DNA from: UBA5614 sp034678545 | GTDB lineage: Bacteria; Cloacimonadota; Cloacimonadia; Cloacimonadales; Cloacimonadaceae | Assembly (NCBI GenBank): GCA_034678545.1 | Contig: JAXDBS010000101.1 | Span: 1-56,484, forward strand | Length of the DNA stretch: 56,484 nucleotides | Direction: 5' to 3' | Shown here: positions 44,480 through 53,682 of the stretch, piece by piece | Numbering within the stretch: the stretch's first letter is position 1 | Layout of the letters: every line of letters begins with the position of its first letter | Translations under genes and position numbers: made by a program | The notes under the pieces: generated by a model | The model's database searches: none | What the model was told of the DNA's origin: nothing | The model's input: only the letters and a program-made list of their open reading frames with translations

Positions 44480-47400
44480 GTGAAGAAAAGAACGATAACG
44501 TCTTTTACTCCTTTTGTTCCCGAATTAGCCGTGGATTTAGTTGCTGTACTTCCTGCCAACAGGTTGAAGTTGCCTATCGTGCATTCAGCCAAGTCTGGTG
44601 TTCTGTATCTGGATATTTCGGGATTTACCAAATATACAGAACAGGCCAGCAGCACCGGGCACTATGGCATTGAGCTGATTACAGGATTTTTAAACCGCTA
44701 CTTTGAAGTGATAATCAATGTAATCAAAGCACATGACGGCCAGGTGGTAAAATTTGGAGGGGATTCCTGCCTTTCCTTGTTCCAGGGAACGAAATCCAAG
44801 GCTGTTAATAATTTGCTTGCCTGCCGGAAAGAAATTTTGCAGGATATTGCTAAGCCTGCTTTTAAACAAATTCTGCCTGCTGGTATGGATCTCAAAGTTC
44901 ATGGCGGCATTGCCTACGGTGAAGTCATCACCTACATTATCGGTTCCATGGAGTCCGGTCTGAATTATTTCATGTGCGGTCCAGCTGTGAAGCAAGCTTA
45001 CGAAGCGGATAAAAACTCTTTAGCCGGTGAGATCACGATTGCAGATAACAATCTGAATAATATTAAGCCTGCTCCTACGCAAAGATCAATCTACATAGCG
45101 AAGGATTCACAGCGAAAAATCAAGCTCAGTAAAGCGGGATTATTTACTAATTCTGCGATAAGAGACAAGCTTACCAATCTCACTTCTGTAGCTGAGTTGA
45201 GAAATTCCGCCATCATCTTTGTCAACATTTGCAGCAAGGACAAATCTGAGCCCGTACCCGCTGAAATGTATCAGGAATTTTATAACAAGGTACACTTCTT
45301 GGTTAATGAGTACGGTGGCGTCATCAATAAAGTGGATTACAGTGATAAAGGATACCTGATCATTATCGCCTTTGGTGTTTTGCAAACCTATCCTGATCTG
45401 ATCGAGCGAGCTTTCCTATGCGCCTGGCGCATCATACAGATTCAAACGGATTTAATGCTGCGGATTGGCATTACCAGCTGTAACATTTACGCCGGCATCA
45501 TCGGTTCCAGGGTTTGCTGCGAATACGGCATTATCGGCAACGGAGTCAATATCGCTGCACGCCTGATGAGCAGCGCAGATTACGGCGAGATCATTTTGTC
45601 AGGTTCCATTGTGAAACGCATCCGACCCCGGTTTCAGGTCAGCTTTGTCAGTGAGGTAGCCCTCAAGGGCATTAAGGAAAAGATCAGCATGTACAGGCTG
45701 GTAAATGAACTTCCCGAGAGTTGGTTTTCGCTGCGGCAGGCCCACGGCGAGATTCCATTGCTGGCGCGGGTGCAAACTGTCAAACGGATCAGAGAGCAGC
45801 TGGCAGCAAAGCAAAAACGGATTATTCTGTTAACGGGCGCAACCGGCCTGGGGAAATCATACCTTGTTTTTCAGATCGGCAAACAATGGGTCAAAACAAA
45901 AAAGGATGTTTTCTACTACGCCGGAGACCAGGTCACAGCCAGGCGAAGGTTGGAGTTTTTTTTCCAGCTGGCCAGAAAGTATCTGGGCATTGCAGATTTC
46001 TCCCATGACCTGAATAAACTGGTCAGCTGGTGCCAGTCCAACAACATGAACATTGACCCGCACCTCCTGTTGAAATGGCTGATTGGAAAACAAAGGGTTG
46101 CAAGCACTGAGCCTACTTCTCATATTGAATATGAGCATGGAGTATTTTTCCAGACTTTGATGGCGATATCATTTCAAATTCTTCATAAGATGGAACTGGT
46201 CGTCATCGAGAACATAGAGTGGCTCGACCCGGATTCCTCAGCACTGGTGCACGGGTTACTGCAGTTATTATCAAACAACCACAGGATCATTATTACCTGC
46301 TGCAGGCAAGATATCCTGAACGATTTGGGAAAACTCAGGCCTCTAAAAACTGAGCTTGTGCCTTTTACCTGCCAGGAGGCTTCCAGTTTGACCAGTTTCC
46401 TTTTACCTAATGCGACAGAGGAAACAAGGAGAATAATTTTTGCAATGACAGGCGGGAATCCTCTTTTCATAAAGGAACTCTGCCTCGTGTTATCAAAGTT
46501 GCAGGCTGATCAGAACGACCTGCTGACTGCTGAGGTTATGAATGAAATGCAGCGCCGGCACCTGTTGCCCGAATCCCTGGAAAACCTTTTTGTCAGAGCA
46601 TATGATGAACTGGATGAACAAGCTAAATCAGTCATCATGCTTGCGTCCATCCTGACCGGCAGTTTTACAGCTGAGATTTTGCAACGCAATCTTTCCAACT
46701 CCTACCTTACCAAGCTGGACAAAATACTGGATGAGCTTGCTGAAAAGCATCTGCTTACAGTGTTAACAATTGATCCGCGCATAGAATATACGTTTGTCAA
46801 CAACATCGTCAGGGAAGCCATATACGGGACAATCCTGCTGAGTGAAAAGAAGCAACTCCACAAATCCATAGCCGATAACCTGATAGCCACTTCCGGAAAC
46901 TGTTTGGAAGAAAACCTGGAGATTATCACAGAGCATTACATAAAATCCGAAGAAGCTGAGGAAATTGTCAAGTATGGAGTGCAGACCGGGCAGAAACTGA
47001 TTGCCTTGGCAGATTATGAGGGCAGTATTTATTTCTTGTTAAAGGCTCTGGATTCAGCAACTGTTGCGGAGTCCTGTACCTGTATACGCCTTTTGTTGCT
47101 GGAAGCTTATGTGTTTCAGAGCAAGGCTAAGGAGGCTAAACAGCAAATAGATCAGCTTAGCTATCTGGAAAAACGCTGGCAACCTTGGTCGTACCGCTTT
47201 GTATGGCTCTGGGGAAGATACTTGAACAGCATGGCTGAGTATTCACTGGAAATGAAGAAGATCAGGCTGTGGCTGCCCAACATCAAAGACCGGCAATACC
47301 AGTACCTGCTTAAGCTGGATCTGATGCATTGCTATCTTGTATTGGGGAGAAAATCTACGTTTGAAAAACAAGCCCTGCGATTTTACGAATCACTGGCTGA

Positions 47401-48319
47401 TGAGAATGAATTAGTATTTAGAAGTAAACTCGCTTCAGTCCTGGGCCAGTTCTATCTTGAGCAGGGCAACTATATAAAGGCAAAGGAGTATTTCAAGGTT
47501 AGGCTCTTCTTCTCTCTGAAAGGGCATGACTACCTGGGCCAGCGCCTTGCCCTGACTTCCCTGGGCACCATCAACTCACGGCTGGGTGAAAAGAAAGCCG
47601 CGTTCCAATTGTATGACAAAGCGCTTAAAATTGCTGAGAAGATGGGCGATCGCAACGGCTACAGCAAGATCCTGCTCGATCTGGGAGCGCTATACCGCAA
47701 TGAAGGTGAGTATGAACGGGCCATGGAGTATTACAGCAAAAGCCTCAAACTGGTCGAAGTCACTCAGAACAGGTTGCAGGAAGCTACGCTGCTCTACAAT
47801 ATCGGAGAACTCAATTACTACTTGATGAAATACGATATCGCGCTGGATCATTTTACCCGCTCAGAACAAATATCAAAGGAAATCAATGATGAAGTGGGCA
47901 TTACTTACTGCAACGATGCCAGTGGTGACATCCTGTTTCAAACCGGCCGTTATGATGAAGCCGAAGCCATTTATAAAAACAATCTAAAAGTGCAGACGAG
48001 GCTTGGTGACAAAGAAGGGATCGGGCATACCCTGGGTAATCTGGGCAATATCGCCAAGGTCAGAGGGAAATTCGCAACAGCTGTGAAAATGTATCACAGG
48101 CAGATGGAACTGATTGCCGAAGTCGGTGACAAGGAAGACTTGGGCAGGGCTATATTCAACCTGGCCACCATAGAGATCGAACAGGGCAAATCCAAATCAG
48201 CACTGGAAAAATTGAATCAAGCCCTACAACTTTTTCTGCAGTGCAGCTCTGCCTACTATGTCGAGCAGACTGAAAAACTGATCAGGGAAACAGAACAAAA
48301 ACATCATTTTGCACAGTAG
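44480..48319 (+). CDS. Two-cyclase-domain/AAA-ATPase/TPR protein, soluble-adenylyl-cyclase-like
   Basis: About 1279 residues, cytoplasmic. Cyclase domain C1 (about 38-200) has both metal aspartates, D45 in LDISGFT and D95 in KFGGDS. C2 (about 240-410) lacks them but carries the transition-state pair N357/R361 in GNGVNIAARL, and K284 in VINKVDYSDKG. An NTPase domain follows with P-loop GATGLGKS (453-460) and a NB-ARC/AAA-like core, then about 400 residues of TPR helices (e.g. ILLDLGALYRNEGEYERAMEYY). This C1-C2-NTPase-TPR order is that of mammalian soluble adenylyl cyclase (ADCY10). The residue normally Thr or Asp before the Asn motif appears to be Gly (G350), so substrate is uncertain. GTG start at 44480, five bases after AAGGTGA; 57 bases after the surface-protein gene, probably co-transcribed. 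Confidence 0.88.
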   Translation: MKKRTITSFTPFVPELAVDLVAVLPANRLKLPIVHSAKSGVLYLDISGFTKYTEQASSTGHYGIELITGFLNRYFEVIINVIKAHDGQVVKFGGDSCLSLFQGTKSKAVNNLLACRKEILQDIAKPAFKQILPAGMDLKVHGGIAYGEVITYIIGSMESGLNYFMCGPAVKQAYEADKNSLAGEITIADNNLNNIKPAPTQRSIYIAKDSQRKIKLSKAGLFTNSAIRDKLTNLTSVAELRNSAIIFVNICSKDKSEPVPAEMYQEFYNKVHFLVNEYGGVINKVDYSDKGYLIIIAFGVLQTYPDLIERAFLCAWRIIQIQTDLMLRIGITSCNIYAGIIGSRVCCEYGIIGNGVNIAARLMSSADYGEIILSGSIVKRIRPRFQVSFVSEVALKGIKEKISMYRLVNELPESWFSLRQAHGEIPLLARVQTVKRIREQLAAKQKRIILLTGATGLGKSYLVFQIGKQWVKTKKDVFYYAGDQVTARRRLEFFFQLARKYLGIADFSHDLNKLVSWCQSNNMNIDPHLLLKWLIGKQRVASTEPTSHIEYEHGVFFQTLMAISFQILHKMELVVIENIEWLDPDSSALVHGLLQLLSNNHRIIITCCRQDILNDLGKLRPLKTELVPFTCQEASSLTSFLLPNATEETRRIIFAMTGGNPLFIKELCLVLSKLQADQNDLLTAEVMNEMQRRHLLPESLENLFVRAYDELDEQAKSVIMLASILTGSFTAEILQRNLSNSYLTKLDKILDELAEKHLLTVLTIDPRIEYTFVNNIVREAIYGTILLSEKKQLHKSIADNLIATSGNCLEENLEIITEHYIKSEEAEEIVKYGVQTGQKLIALADYEGSIYFLLKALDSATVAESCTCIRLLLLEAYVFQSKAKEAKQQIDQLSYLEKRWQPWSYRFVWLWGRYLNSMAEYSLEMKKIRLWLPNIKDRQYQYLLKLDLMHCYLVLGRKSTFEKQALRFYESLADENELVFRSKLASVLGQFYLEQGNYIKAKEYFKVRLFFSLKGHDYLGQRLALTSLGTINSRLGEKKAAFQLYDKALKIAEKMGDRNGYSKILLDLGALYRNEGEYERAMEYYSKSLKLVEVTQNRLQEATLLYNIGELNYYLMKYDIALDHFTRSEQISKEINDEVGITYCNDASGDILFQTGRYDEAEAIYKNNLKVQTRLGDKEGIGHTLGNLGNIAKVRGKFATAVKMYHRQMELIAEVGDKEDLGRAIFNLATIEIEQGKSKSALEKLNQALQLFLQCSSAYYVEQTEKLIRETEQKHHFAQ

Positions 48320-48575
48320 AGGATTTCAATCTTCCAGGTTGAATCTGTCACAAGAACGATTCCACTGATGCTGCAATGTTTCCCCACTGATAATCCGGGT
48401 GGGTTCTGACTGGATTTCCATTCTGGTGACCCATGCCGACGTCCGCAATTTTATTTGTTTTGGGGGGCTGCAGAGGTTACCGGATTCATTATTATCGAAG
48501 CTGCAAGAGTTGCAGTTACTAGCTCAGAGCCATTCCAGGCACCGGAAGGTTACGCGGGATGATCATTAACAGAAA
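48320..48575. other. Gene-free spacer after the cyclase-like gene
   Basis: Between the cyclase-like gene and the terminator I see no reading frame, RNA gene or clear repeat. Confidence 0.4.
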
Positions 48576-48605
48576 AAAAGGCGCTGACTTAAATCAGCGC
48601 CTTTT
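48576..48605 (-). terminator. Perfect 12-bp terminator, possibly bidirectional
   Basis: AAAAGGCGCTGA (48576-48587), CTTAAA loop, TCAGCGCCTTTT (48594-48605). On the minus strand it is followed by a run of T and sits 19 bases past the TPR lipoprotein stop. On the plus strand the T-run is shorter, but it may also end the cyclase-like transcript. Confidence 0.88.
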
Positions 48606-48623
48606 ACAATGAGTATCTTTCGG

Positions 48624-49796
48624 TCAGATGCTTTTTAGGTATTGTTTAGCCTGTGTGCCATATTTCGGATCGTCTTTGATCAACTCGAAGTCAACCTTGG
48701 CGCCTTTCTTGTCGTTAAGGCTGAAGCGGGCCAGAGCCCGCAGATATCTGGCAGTGGCATTGTTGTAGTTCTTGTTTAAGATTGATGTGGCATACTCAAT
48801 AGACTTCTGATACCGTTTCCCTTCGAAGTGGTAGTTACAGATGTAGAGGCTTAGGTCTTCCGCATATTCCAGATTCAGGAACTTGTCATAGAATTCAACC
48901 GCCTTGGTTTTGTTCTTGAGTTTGTCATAATTGCTGCCAATGATTTTGTATGCGGACTTCATTTCATCGACCGAAGGGTTCAGAACTAAGAACTGCTCGT
49001 AAGCTTTGTTGGATTCAGCCCATTTCTGCTGGGTCCGGTAAGCGCTGCCAATCTTTTTTAAAACATTGGGATCCTGTTTGATGCCATACGCTTTTTCATA
49101 CCAGATCAGCGCATTATCCACATCATCCTTTTCCATGTAGCGATCACCCAGGCTATGGCTGGCATTGAAATCATTTCTGCTGTTGGCATATTCTTTCAGC
49201 ACTTCAAAAGCCTGCACCTCGTTTTTCAGGTCATCACGATAAATCAGAAACTTTTGCAGCAGCACGTCATCAGCTTCAGGATTCTTCTCCAGATAAAGGT
49301 CATAATAATTCAGCGACTTTTCAAACTCGCCGGCCTGCCTGCAAGCCACTGCCGTATTCCTGTATAAAAGGCCGATGGTATCGTCCAGCGACTCAGTAGT
49401 TGTTGCTTCTCTTTTCAGTTCCTGATATTTCGCGATGGCGGTCTCATATTCAACGATGGCATCGTCAAACAGGTTCTGGCCAGAGAGATCCATGGCATAG
49501 GCGCTGTGTGTGTTGGCTATGTTATTCCTGAGTTTGTGGATCTGCTGGGGCAGGGAATCGGCCGGGCTGGCAGTAGGCAGGGCCTGAAGCAAATAATTGA
49601 CCGCCACATCAAATTTCTCGATGGCGATCTGAAAATCTTTGGCGGAATAGGCCGCTTCCGCTTCCATTACAGCCTCTGCGGCTAGTTCAACCGGTGTTTT
49701 AATGATTTCAACCTCGACTTCTTTTTTTGCATTTGAGCTGCATGCTGCCACCAGTACCAAGCTGATGATGATGAGCAAATAAGATGTCACTTTCAT
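48624..49796 (-). CDS. TPR lipoprotein
   Basis: 390 residues. Lipoprotein signal with VLVAAC (Cys at about 19), then at least six tetratricopeptide-like helical hairpins (e.g. QNLFDDAIVEYETAIAKYQEL, GEFEKSLNYYDLYLEKNP, QKWAESNKAYEQFLVLNP, NKTKAVEFYDKFLNLEY). Periplasm-facing scaffold for an envelope complex; the partner is not identifiable. AGGAGG lies six bases before the ATG at 49796; the upstream frame extension is rejected. TTGACA at 49847-49852. Confidence 0.85.
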   Translation of the reverse strand: MKVTSYLLIIISLVLVAACSSNAKKEVEVEIIKTPVELAAEAVMEAEAAYSAKDFQIAIEKFDVAVNYLLQALPTASPADSLPQQIHKLRNNIANTHSAYAMDLSGQNLFDDAIVEYETAIAKYQELKREATTTESLDDTIGLLYRNTAVACRQAGEFEKSLNYYDLYLEKNPEADDVLLQKFLIYRDDLKNEVQAFEVLKEYANSRNDFNASHSLGDRYMEKDDVDNALIWYEKAYGIKQDPNVLKKIGSAYRTQQKWAESNKAYEQFLVLNPSVDEMKSAYKIIGSNYDKLKNKTKAVEFYDKFLNLEYAEDLSLYICNYHFEGKRYQKSIEYATSILNKNYNNATARYLRALARFSLNDKKGAKVDFELIKDDPKYGTQAKQYLKSI

Positions 49797-49846
49797 AAAC
49801 ATCCTCCTATGAATCCATAAAACAATTCTTACCAATGACCTTATTC

Positions 49847-49852
49847 TGTCAA
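49847..49852 (-). promoter_or_regulatory. -35 hexamer upstream of the TPR lipoprotein gene
   Basis: TTGACA on the minus strand, 51 bases before the start codon, with AGAATT 17 bases downstream as a poor -10. Confidence 0.4.
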
Positions 49853-49856
49853 ACAC

Positions 49857-50186
49857 TAAAAAATACTGTGCCGCTGTGATCCGCTCTACCAGTGTCTTTT
49901 TTTAATGATCGCAGCTTAACCTATGTACAACTTTCCCATCACAATCCCTGCCATGGTATTGAAGAATGTCTTGCATTGAAGCCGGGGAATATTGGGATAT
50001 ATGATTGAGAAGAACTGCAAGTATATGACATATTATCCATAATTTACATATAACATATCACATTGTATATTCATGGCGCTGTTGGCGGGTCATGCGCCTG
50101 CTCTTTATGGTAAATCTATCTGATCTGTTAGGCATACTGGCTGCCTGTCTTCCGATCCGCTGTTTTGGCGCTTTTTTCTAAGCTTC
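49857..50186. other. Gene-free AT-rich spacer
   Basis: AT-rich sequence, especially about 50010-50075. I see no gene, RNA or clear regulatory element besides the palindromic element that follows. Confidence 0.4.
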
Positions 50187-50271
50187 TTCCCTGCTTGCAC
50201 TACTTACCCATTACGGACCCAATACGGACTAAGTCCGTATTGGGTAAGTAATGCTTTTATGAGCAAGGGCG
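50187..50271 (-). repeat. Dispersed palindromic element, copy B (inverted)
   Basis: The core hairpin (ACCCAATACGGA, loop CTAAG, TCCGTATTGGGT; 50217-50245) has the same 12-bp arms as copy A. The reverse complement of the whole 85 bases aligns end to end with 37692-37770, with a 7-base insertion near one end. Confidence 0.8.
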
Positions 50272-50522
50272 GTTGATACTCCCAAAAGATGTGGCCGGAA
50301 TTTCTCATTTGCCGTAAATAGGATCAGTGAAACAGGGGAAACCTGAAAGGTCAAAGTTCTTAATGATTATGCTCAAGCGTGAAGCTATGGCTTAACATAA
50401 CAGCGGGGTTAAATTGCTGTCAACTCAATATAGGAAGGTGCAGTCATGCTCAAAACATTGCAGCCTCATGCTGCTATTCGCCCTTCAAGGCCACGTTCAG
50501 GTAACCTATAGATAAATGTGCC
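50272..50522. other. Gene-free spacer with a tiny plus-strand ORF
   Basis: A 21-codon ORF (50446-50511, peptide MLKTLQPHAAIRPS...) has GGAAGGTG five bases upstream, but is antisense-adjacent to nothing and I cannot support it as a gene. A TTGACA-like TGTCAACT lies just upstream on the other strand. Confidence 0.25.
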
Positions 50523-51203
50523 TTATGAAATGACTTTCTCCCAAGGTTTGGCCAACGAGTACCGCATCACTTCCCGCCGTTTGTTCAGGATGTTTTCAGG
50601 AACGCGCCTGGCATACCTGTCCAGGACAAGATAGGTGTCGAATTTCACTTTCAGTTTCTGAGCCGCTGATTCCAGCGTTTTTATTCCATCTTCCACAATT
50701 GCGGCAGTAGTTTGCTCCATCAGGTTGGTGTTGCAGATGATCTCACTGATCTTCAGTTTTGATGAAAATTCCAGGACTTCATGCATACTGATGATTTCTT
50801 CCGGACTCGATGTAAAAGGCCTCAACGTGTTAACCACATGTTTCATATCATAACCGCGTTTGGTGATCGGTTCGACGAATCTGCCAAGGGCGCGGCAGCC
50901 GGCCGGATCACCGCCCACATCCAGGATGACGGTCCTACCAGTGTCTTCGATAGCGCCTTTGATCCTGGGCGAGATCATGGGCAGGTCGGCGTGTTTGTAG
51001 CTGCCTTCGGGCGCGATCACTTCGATCCCTTCCCGGGAAAACTGGTCTTGGATATCACGCGTACGGAAATAGGGATTGACCACGTCCAGGTCAGCCAGGG
51101 AAACGTTGAAGCCAGAGGCTTTCAGCTTGCGTGCAAAATGGATGGAGTACTCGCTCTTGCCGCTGCCGTAAGCTCCAATAATGATAAACAGGTCCTGTTT
51201 CAT
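50523..51203 (-). CDS. CobQ/MinD-like P-loop ATPase
   Basis: 226 residues. N-terminal IIGAYGSGKSEYSIHFARKL is a deviant Walker A (GxxGSGKS), followed by LADLDVVNPYFRTRD and VILDVGGDPAGCRALGRF (Walker B region), as in SIMIBI-class CobQ/CobB/ParA proteins. No cobyric-acid synthase catalytic domain is present. Similar stand-alone ATPases occur near ferredoxin-dependent oxidoreductase genes in anaerobes, from recall; here it is not beside one. The ATG at 51203 overlaps the HAD phosphatase stop as ATGA. Confidence 0.75.
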   Translation of the reverse strand: MKQDLFIIIGAYGSGKSEYSIHFARKLKASGFNVSLADLDVVNPYFRTRDIQDQFSREGIEVIAPEGSYKHADLPMISPRIKGAIEDTGRTVILDVGGDPAGCRALGRFVEPITKRGYDMKHVVNTLRPFTSSPEEIISMHEVLEFSSKLKISEIICNTNLMEQTTAAIVEDGIKTLESAAQKLKVKFDTYLVLDRYARRVPENILNKRREVMRYSLAKPWEKVIS

Positions 51204-51871
51204 ACGAGTTCCCGTAAAAAGGATAGCACTTCCTGATAATTTTGGGCGGCAAAATCCGCCTCAGAGTCGATCTGGGACCTGAATTCATCAGCATCCTGAT
51301 CGTATATGGCGATGGCCAGCATGCCGGCATTCTTGGCGGCCCTGATCCCGCTGAGGGTGTCTTCGATGACGATGCAGGCAGCGGGTGGGGTTTTCAGGTA
51401 TTCTGCAACTTTCAGATAGATGTCCGGATAGGGCTTCCCTTTCAGGTCTTGGCACCCGGTCACGATCGTTTTGAAATTGCTCAGCAGGTTGTGCTGCGTT
51501 AAAGCGGCCACAGCCAAGTCATGGGAGTTGCTGGTGCCCATGCCGATCGGGATGTTTTTCTCCGTCAACCAACGAATGACCAAGCCGGCATCATCTTTCA
51601 GGGCAATGTCATGCTCATAGTGCCAGCACACGGTCTGTGTCCATTCGTTCATGATGTCTTCGACCGAATCGGACAATCCGAATCTGTCCTTGAAATATTG
51701 CGCAGTTTGGATATAGCTGTTGCCCAGGGGTAAATGATGAAACAGATCATCCGGGACCCGGATGCCCCGTTTCCCGAGGAATTCCCGGTCCACCTGGCGC
51801 CAGATGTGCATCGAGTCAATCAGGGTGCCGTCCAGGTCGAAAATAACCGCTCTATATGTATTTGTTGTCAT
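51200..51871 (-). CDS. HAD-superfamily phosphatase (beta-phosphoglucomutase/Gph-like)
   Basis: 223 residues. HAD motif I FDLDGTLIDS, motif II GTSNSHD, motif III K near KGKPYPDIY, motif IV IVIEDTLSGIRAA. The cap is of the helical (C1) type. Substrate unknown; related proteins act on sugar phosphates or phosphoglycolate. The start is ATG at 51871; an in-frame TTG one codon earlier is unlikely. No Shine-Dalgarno, and it begins only 14 bases after the tRNA-Gly 3' end, so it may be read from the tRNA transcript. Confidence 0.88.
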   Translation of the reverse strand: MTTNTYRAVIFDLDGTLIDSMHIWRQVDREFLGKRGIRVPDDLFHHLPLGNSYIQTAQYFKDRFGLSDSVEDIMNEWTQTVCWHYEHDIALKDDAGLVIRWLTEKNIPIGMGTSNSHDLAVAALTQHNLLSNFKTIVTGCQDLKGKPYPDIYLKVAEYLKTPPAACIVIEDTLSGIRAAKNAGMLAIAIYDQDADEFRSQIDSEADFAAQNYQEVLSFLRELV

Positions 51872-51884
51872 CAAGATATAAAAA

Positions 51885-51959
51885 TGGAGCGGGAAACGGG
51901 GGTCGAACCCGCGACATCTACCTTGGCAAGGTAGCGCTCTACCACTGAGCTATTCCCGC
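51885..51959 (-). tRNA. tRNA-Gly (GCC), copy 1
   Basis: Full cloverleaf: acceptor GCGGGAA pairing with TTCCCGC, D-arm with AGCTCAGTGG, anticodon loop CTTGCCAAG giving GCC, T-arm GGGTTCGACCC, and encoded CCA. Identical to the copy at 52160-52234. Confidence 0.95.
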
Positions 51960-51969
51960 TCGCAAACTA

Positions 51970-52057
51970 TGGTACCAGAGGCCGGACTTGAACCGGCACG
52001 GGCTTGTCACCCGAGGGATTTTAAGTCCCTTGTGTCTACCAATTCCACCACTCCGGC
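51970..52057 (-). tRNA. tRNA-Leu (TAA)
   Basis: Class II tRNA with long variable arm (CGGGTGACAAGCCCG), anticodon loop CTTAAAA giving TAA, T-arm GGTTCAAGTCC and encoded CCA. The acceptor stem has two G-T pairs. Confidence 0.93.
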
Positions 52058-52066
52058 TTCGCAAAC

Positions 52067-52140
<74 letters not shown>

Positions 52141-52159
52141 TTTTTTCATCTCTATAAAA

Positions 52160-52234
52160 TGGAGCGGGAAACGGGGGTCGAACCCGCGACATCTACCTTG
52201 GCAAGGTAGCGCTCTACCACTGAGCTATTCCCGC
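52160..52234 (-). tRNA. tRNA-Gly (GCC), copy 2
   Basis: Same sequence as 51885-51959 including the encoded CCA; first gene of the cluster. Its promoter would be the TTGACA at 52282-52287 or a TATAAA-containing region just upstream of the tRNA. Confidence 0.95.
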
Positions 52235-52281
52235 TTACAGTCTTTATATCTGACAGTTCAGAAATTTAACGCCACTTATTT

Positions 52282-52287
52282 TGTCAA
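52282..52287 (-). promoter_or_regulatory. -35 hexamer upstream of the tRNA cluster
   Basis: TTGACA on the minus strand overlapping the AMMECR1 stop codon, 48 bases before the first tRNA. A TATAAA is at about 52242-52247, but too far from this hexamer for a standard spacer. Confidence 0.35.
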
Positions 52288-52835
52288 TCAGAATTTATTT
52301 CCGATTCACTAAATATCTCGGCCGTGAAACGATAGAGCTTTGCTTTGTCATCCTCCCAGCTGCCTGCCCGCAAACCGGCCTTGCGGCAGATCTGATCCAG
52401 GAAAGTCGTTAGGTCCCAATGCCACTCAACCGGCACCTGGGGCAACAGCAATCCGCTTCCCATCGGGTGTTCCAGAAACAGCCCATCCCGGCCGATTAGA
52501 ACATCTTTTACATCATTCACGGGATACAAGTCAGACATAATGGAGATTTCGATGTTCAGTTCCGGCAGTTCGGTGTGCCTGACCGGGGAAAAACGTGGAT
52601 CCTGAAAGGCGGCGGACCTGGCCAGGTCAATGATGCTGGGCACCAGATCCTTGAAGCCTTTGATGTAACCGATGCAGCCGCGTAATTCTCCATGCTTGTG
52701 CAAAGAGACGAAAACGCCGCTCTGGATCTGAAAATCCTGATCATCCGGATAAATCACAGCTTCCTTGCTGAACCGCGAAGCTATGGACTGACGGGCCAGC
52801 TCCAGCAATGCCTTTCTCTGCTCTGCATTAAACAT
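52284..52835 (-). CDS. AmmeMemoRadiSam system protein A (AMMECR1 domain)
   Basis: 183 residues, a single AMMECR1 domain with the family motif LRGCIGYI (about 52-59) and the later VEWHWDLTTFLDQICRKAGL. Function unknown in bacteria; usually encoded beside a MEMO protein and a radical SAM enzyme. The ATG at 52835 (GGAG six bases upstream) lies 8 bases inside the MEMO gene; a TTG two codons earlier is rejected. Confidence 0.92.
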   Translation of the reverse strand: MFNAEQRKALLELARQSIASRFSKEAVIYPDDQDFQIQSGVFVSLHKHGELRGCIGYIKGFKDLVPSIIDLARSAAFQDPRFSPVRHTELPELNIEISIMSDLYPVNDVKDVLIGRDGLFLEHPMGSGLLLPQVPVEWHWDLTTFLDQICRKAGLRAGSWEDDKAKLYRFTAEIFSESEINSD

Positions 52836-53649
52836 CGTCAACTCCGGTCAGAACAGCCGATAGATAGCCCACCACCTGATCATTGTCGCCCGATGTAAAA
52901 CCGGAATGGGTGTACTGCAATTGAGTTATGATTGGATCAGACAAATGGCCGGCCAGGTCAAGCAGGGACAGAATCCCGGCAAAACCGCAAGCCTCTGTCT
53001 CGCCGGTTCGGATGCTGTTATAAAATGCCTGGGGAGCCAGGCTGACGATATTTTTGATGAGGGCTTTGTCCATATCTTCAGCTTCAGCAGCCGTGTGGTA
53101 ATGTGACAAATCTGAAGAAACAACGATCACTGCGTCATGCCCAATTACTTTTAACAGGATCTCTGCCAAGCGCCGGCTGACGTCCGGAGTCTGCCTGCCT
53201 ATCATGACCGGGACAATCTCAAATTCGGGATTTATGTATTTCAGAAAAGGCAATTGGACTTCCATGGAGTGTTCATTTTGATGATACCAGGCGTCAATCG
53301 TGTCCGCTCCCTCTGATTTGAACAGGTCAGCAATTTCTTTGTCCATACTGAGATTGCCCAAGGGCGTTTGGTATTCCCCATAGGGAGAAACGCTGAAATC
53401 AAAATGGTTGCCCCGGTGCGAAGGGTGAAGGATGACTGCAGTCTGAAACTTGCTGCTGCCAATGGCCTTAAACGAATGTGAAGCGCAGAATCCTGAATAC
53501 ATATATCCCGCGTGCGGGCTTACCACGCCAATGATATTGGCCCTAAGTTCAGGCAGAAGGGCAGCTTGAAACCACTTATCGAAATCCCGTCTAAGGCGTT
53601 CGGGACTGGCATCGTAAAAACCTCCGGCAAAAATCGCTTTCCTCAACAT
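52828..53649 (-). CDS. AmmeMemoRadiSam system protein B (MEMO1 family)
   Basis: 273 residues. MEMO fold related to class III extradiol dioxygenases; conserved SPHAGYMYSG, HPSHRG, NEHSMEVQLPFL and SSDLSHYH supply the putative metal-binding histidines. AGGAGAG lies five bases before ATG 53649. No radical SAM AmmeMemoRadiSam protein C is seen in this window. Confidence 0.92.
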   Translation of the reverse strand: MLRKAIFAGGFYDASPERLRRDFDKWFQAALLPELRANIIGVVSPHAGYMYSGFCASHSFKAIGSSKFQTAVILHPSHRGNHFDFSVSPYGEYQTPLGNLSMDKEIADLFKSEGADTIDAWYHQNEHSMEVQLPFLKYINPEFEIVPVMIGRQTPDVSRRLAEILLKVIGHDAVIVVSSDLSHYHTAAEAEDMDKALIKNIVSLAPQAFYNSIRTGETEACGFAGILSLLDLAGHLSDPIITQLQYTHSGFTSGDNDQVVGYLSAVLTGVDDV

Positions 53650-53682
53650 ATCATCTCTCCTTTAAACCCTGCCTTGATACAA

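Noticed and set aside
50446..50511. 21-codon ORF with a ribosome-like site
   Set aside because: Very short, no gene follows on the same strand, and no structure or context supports translation.
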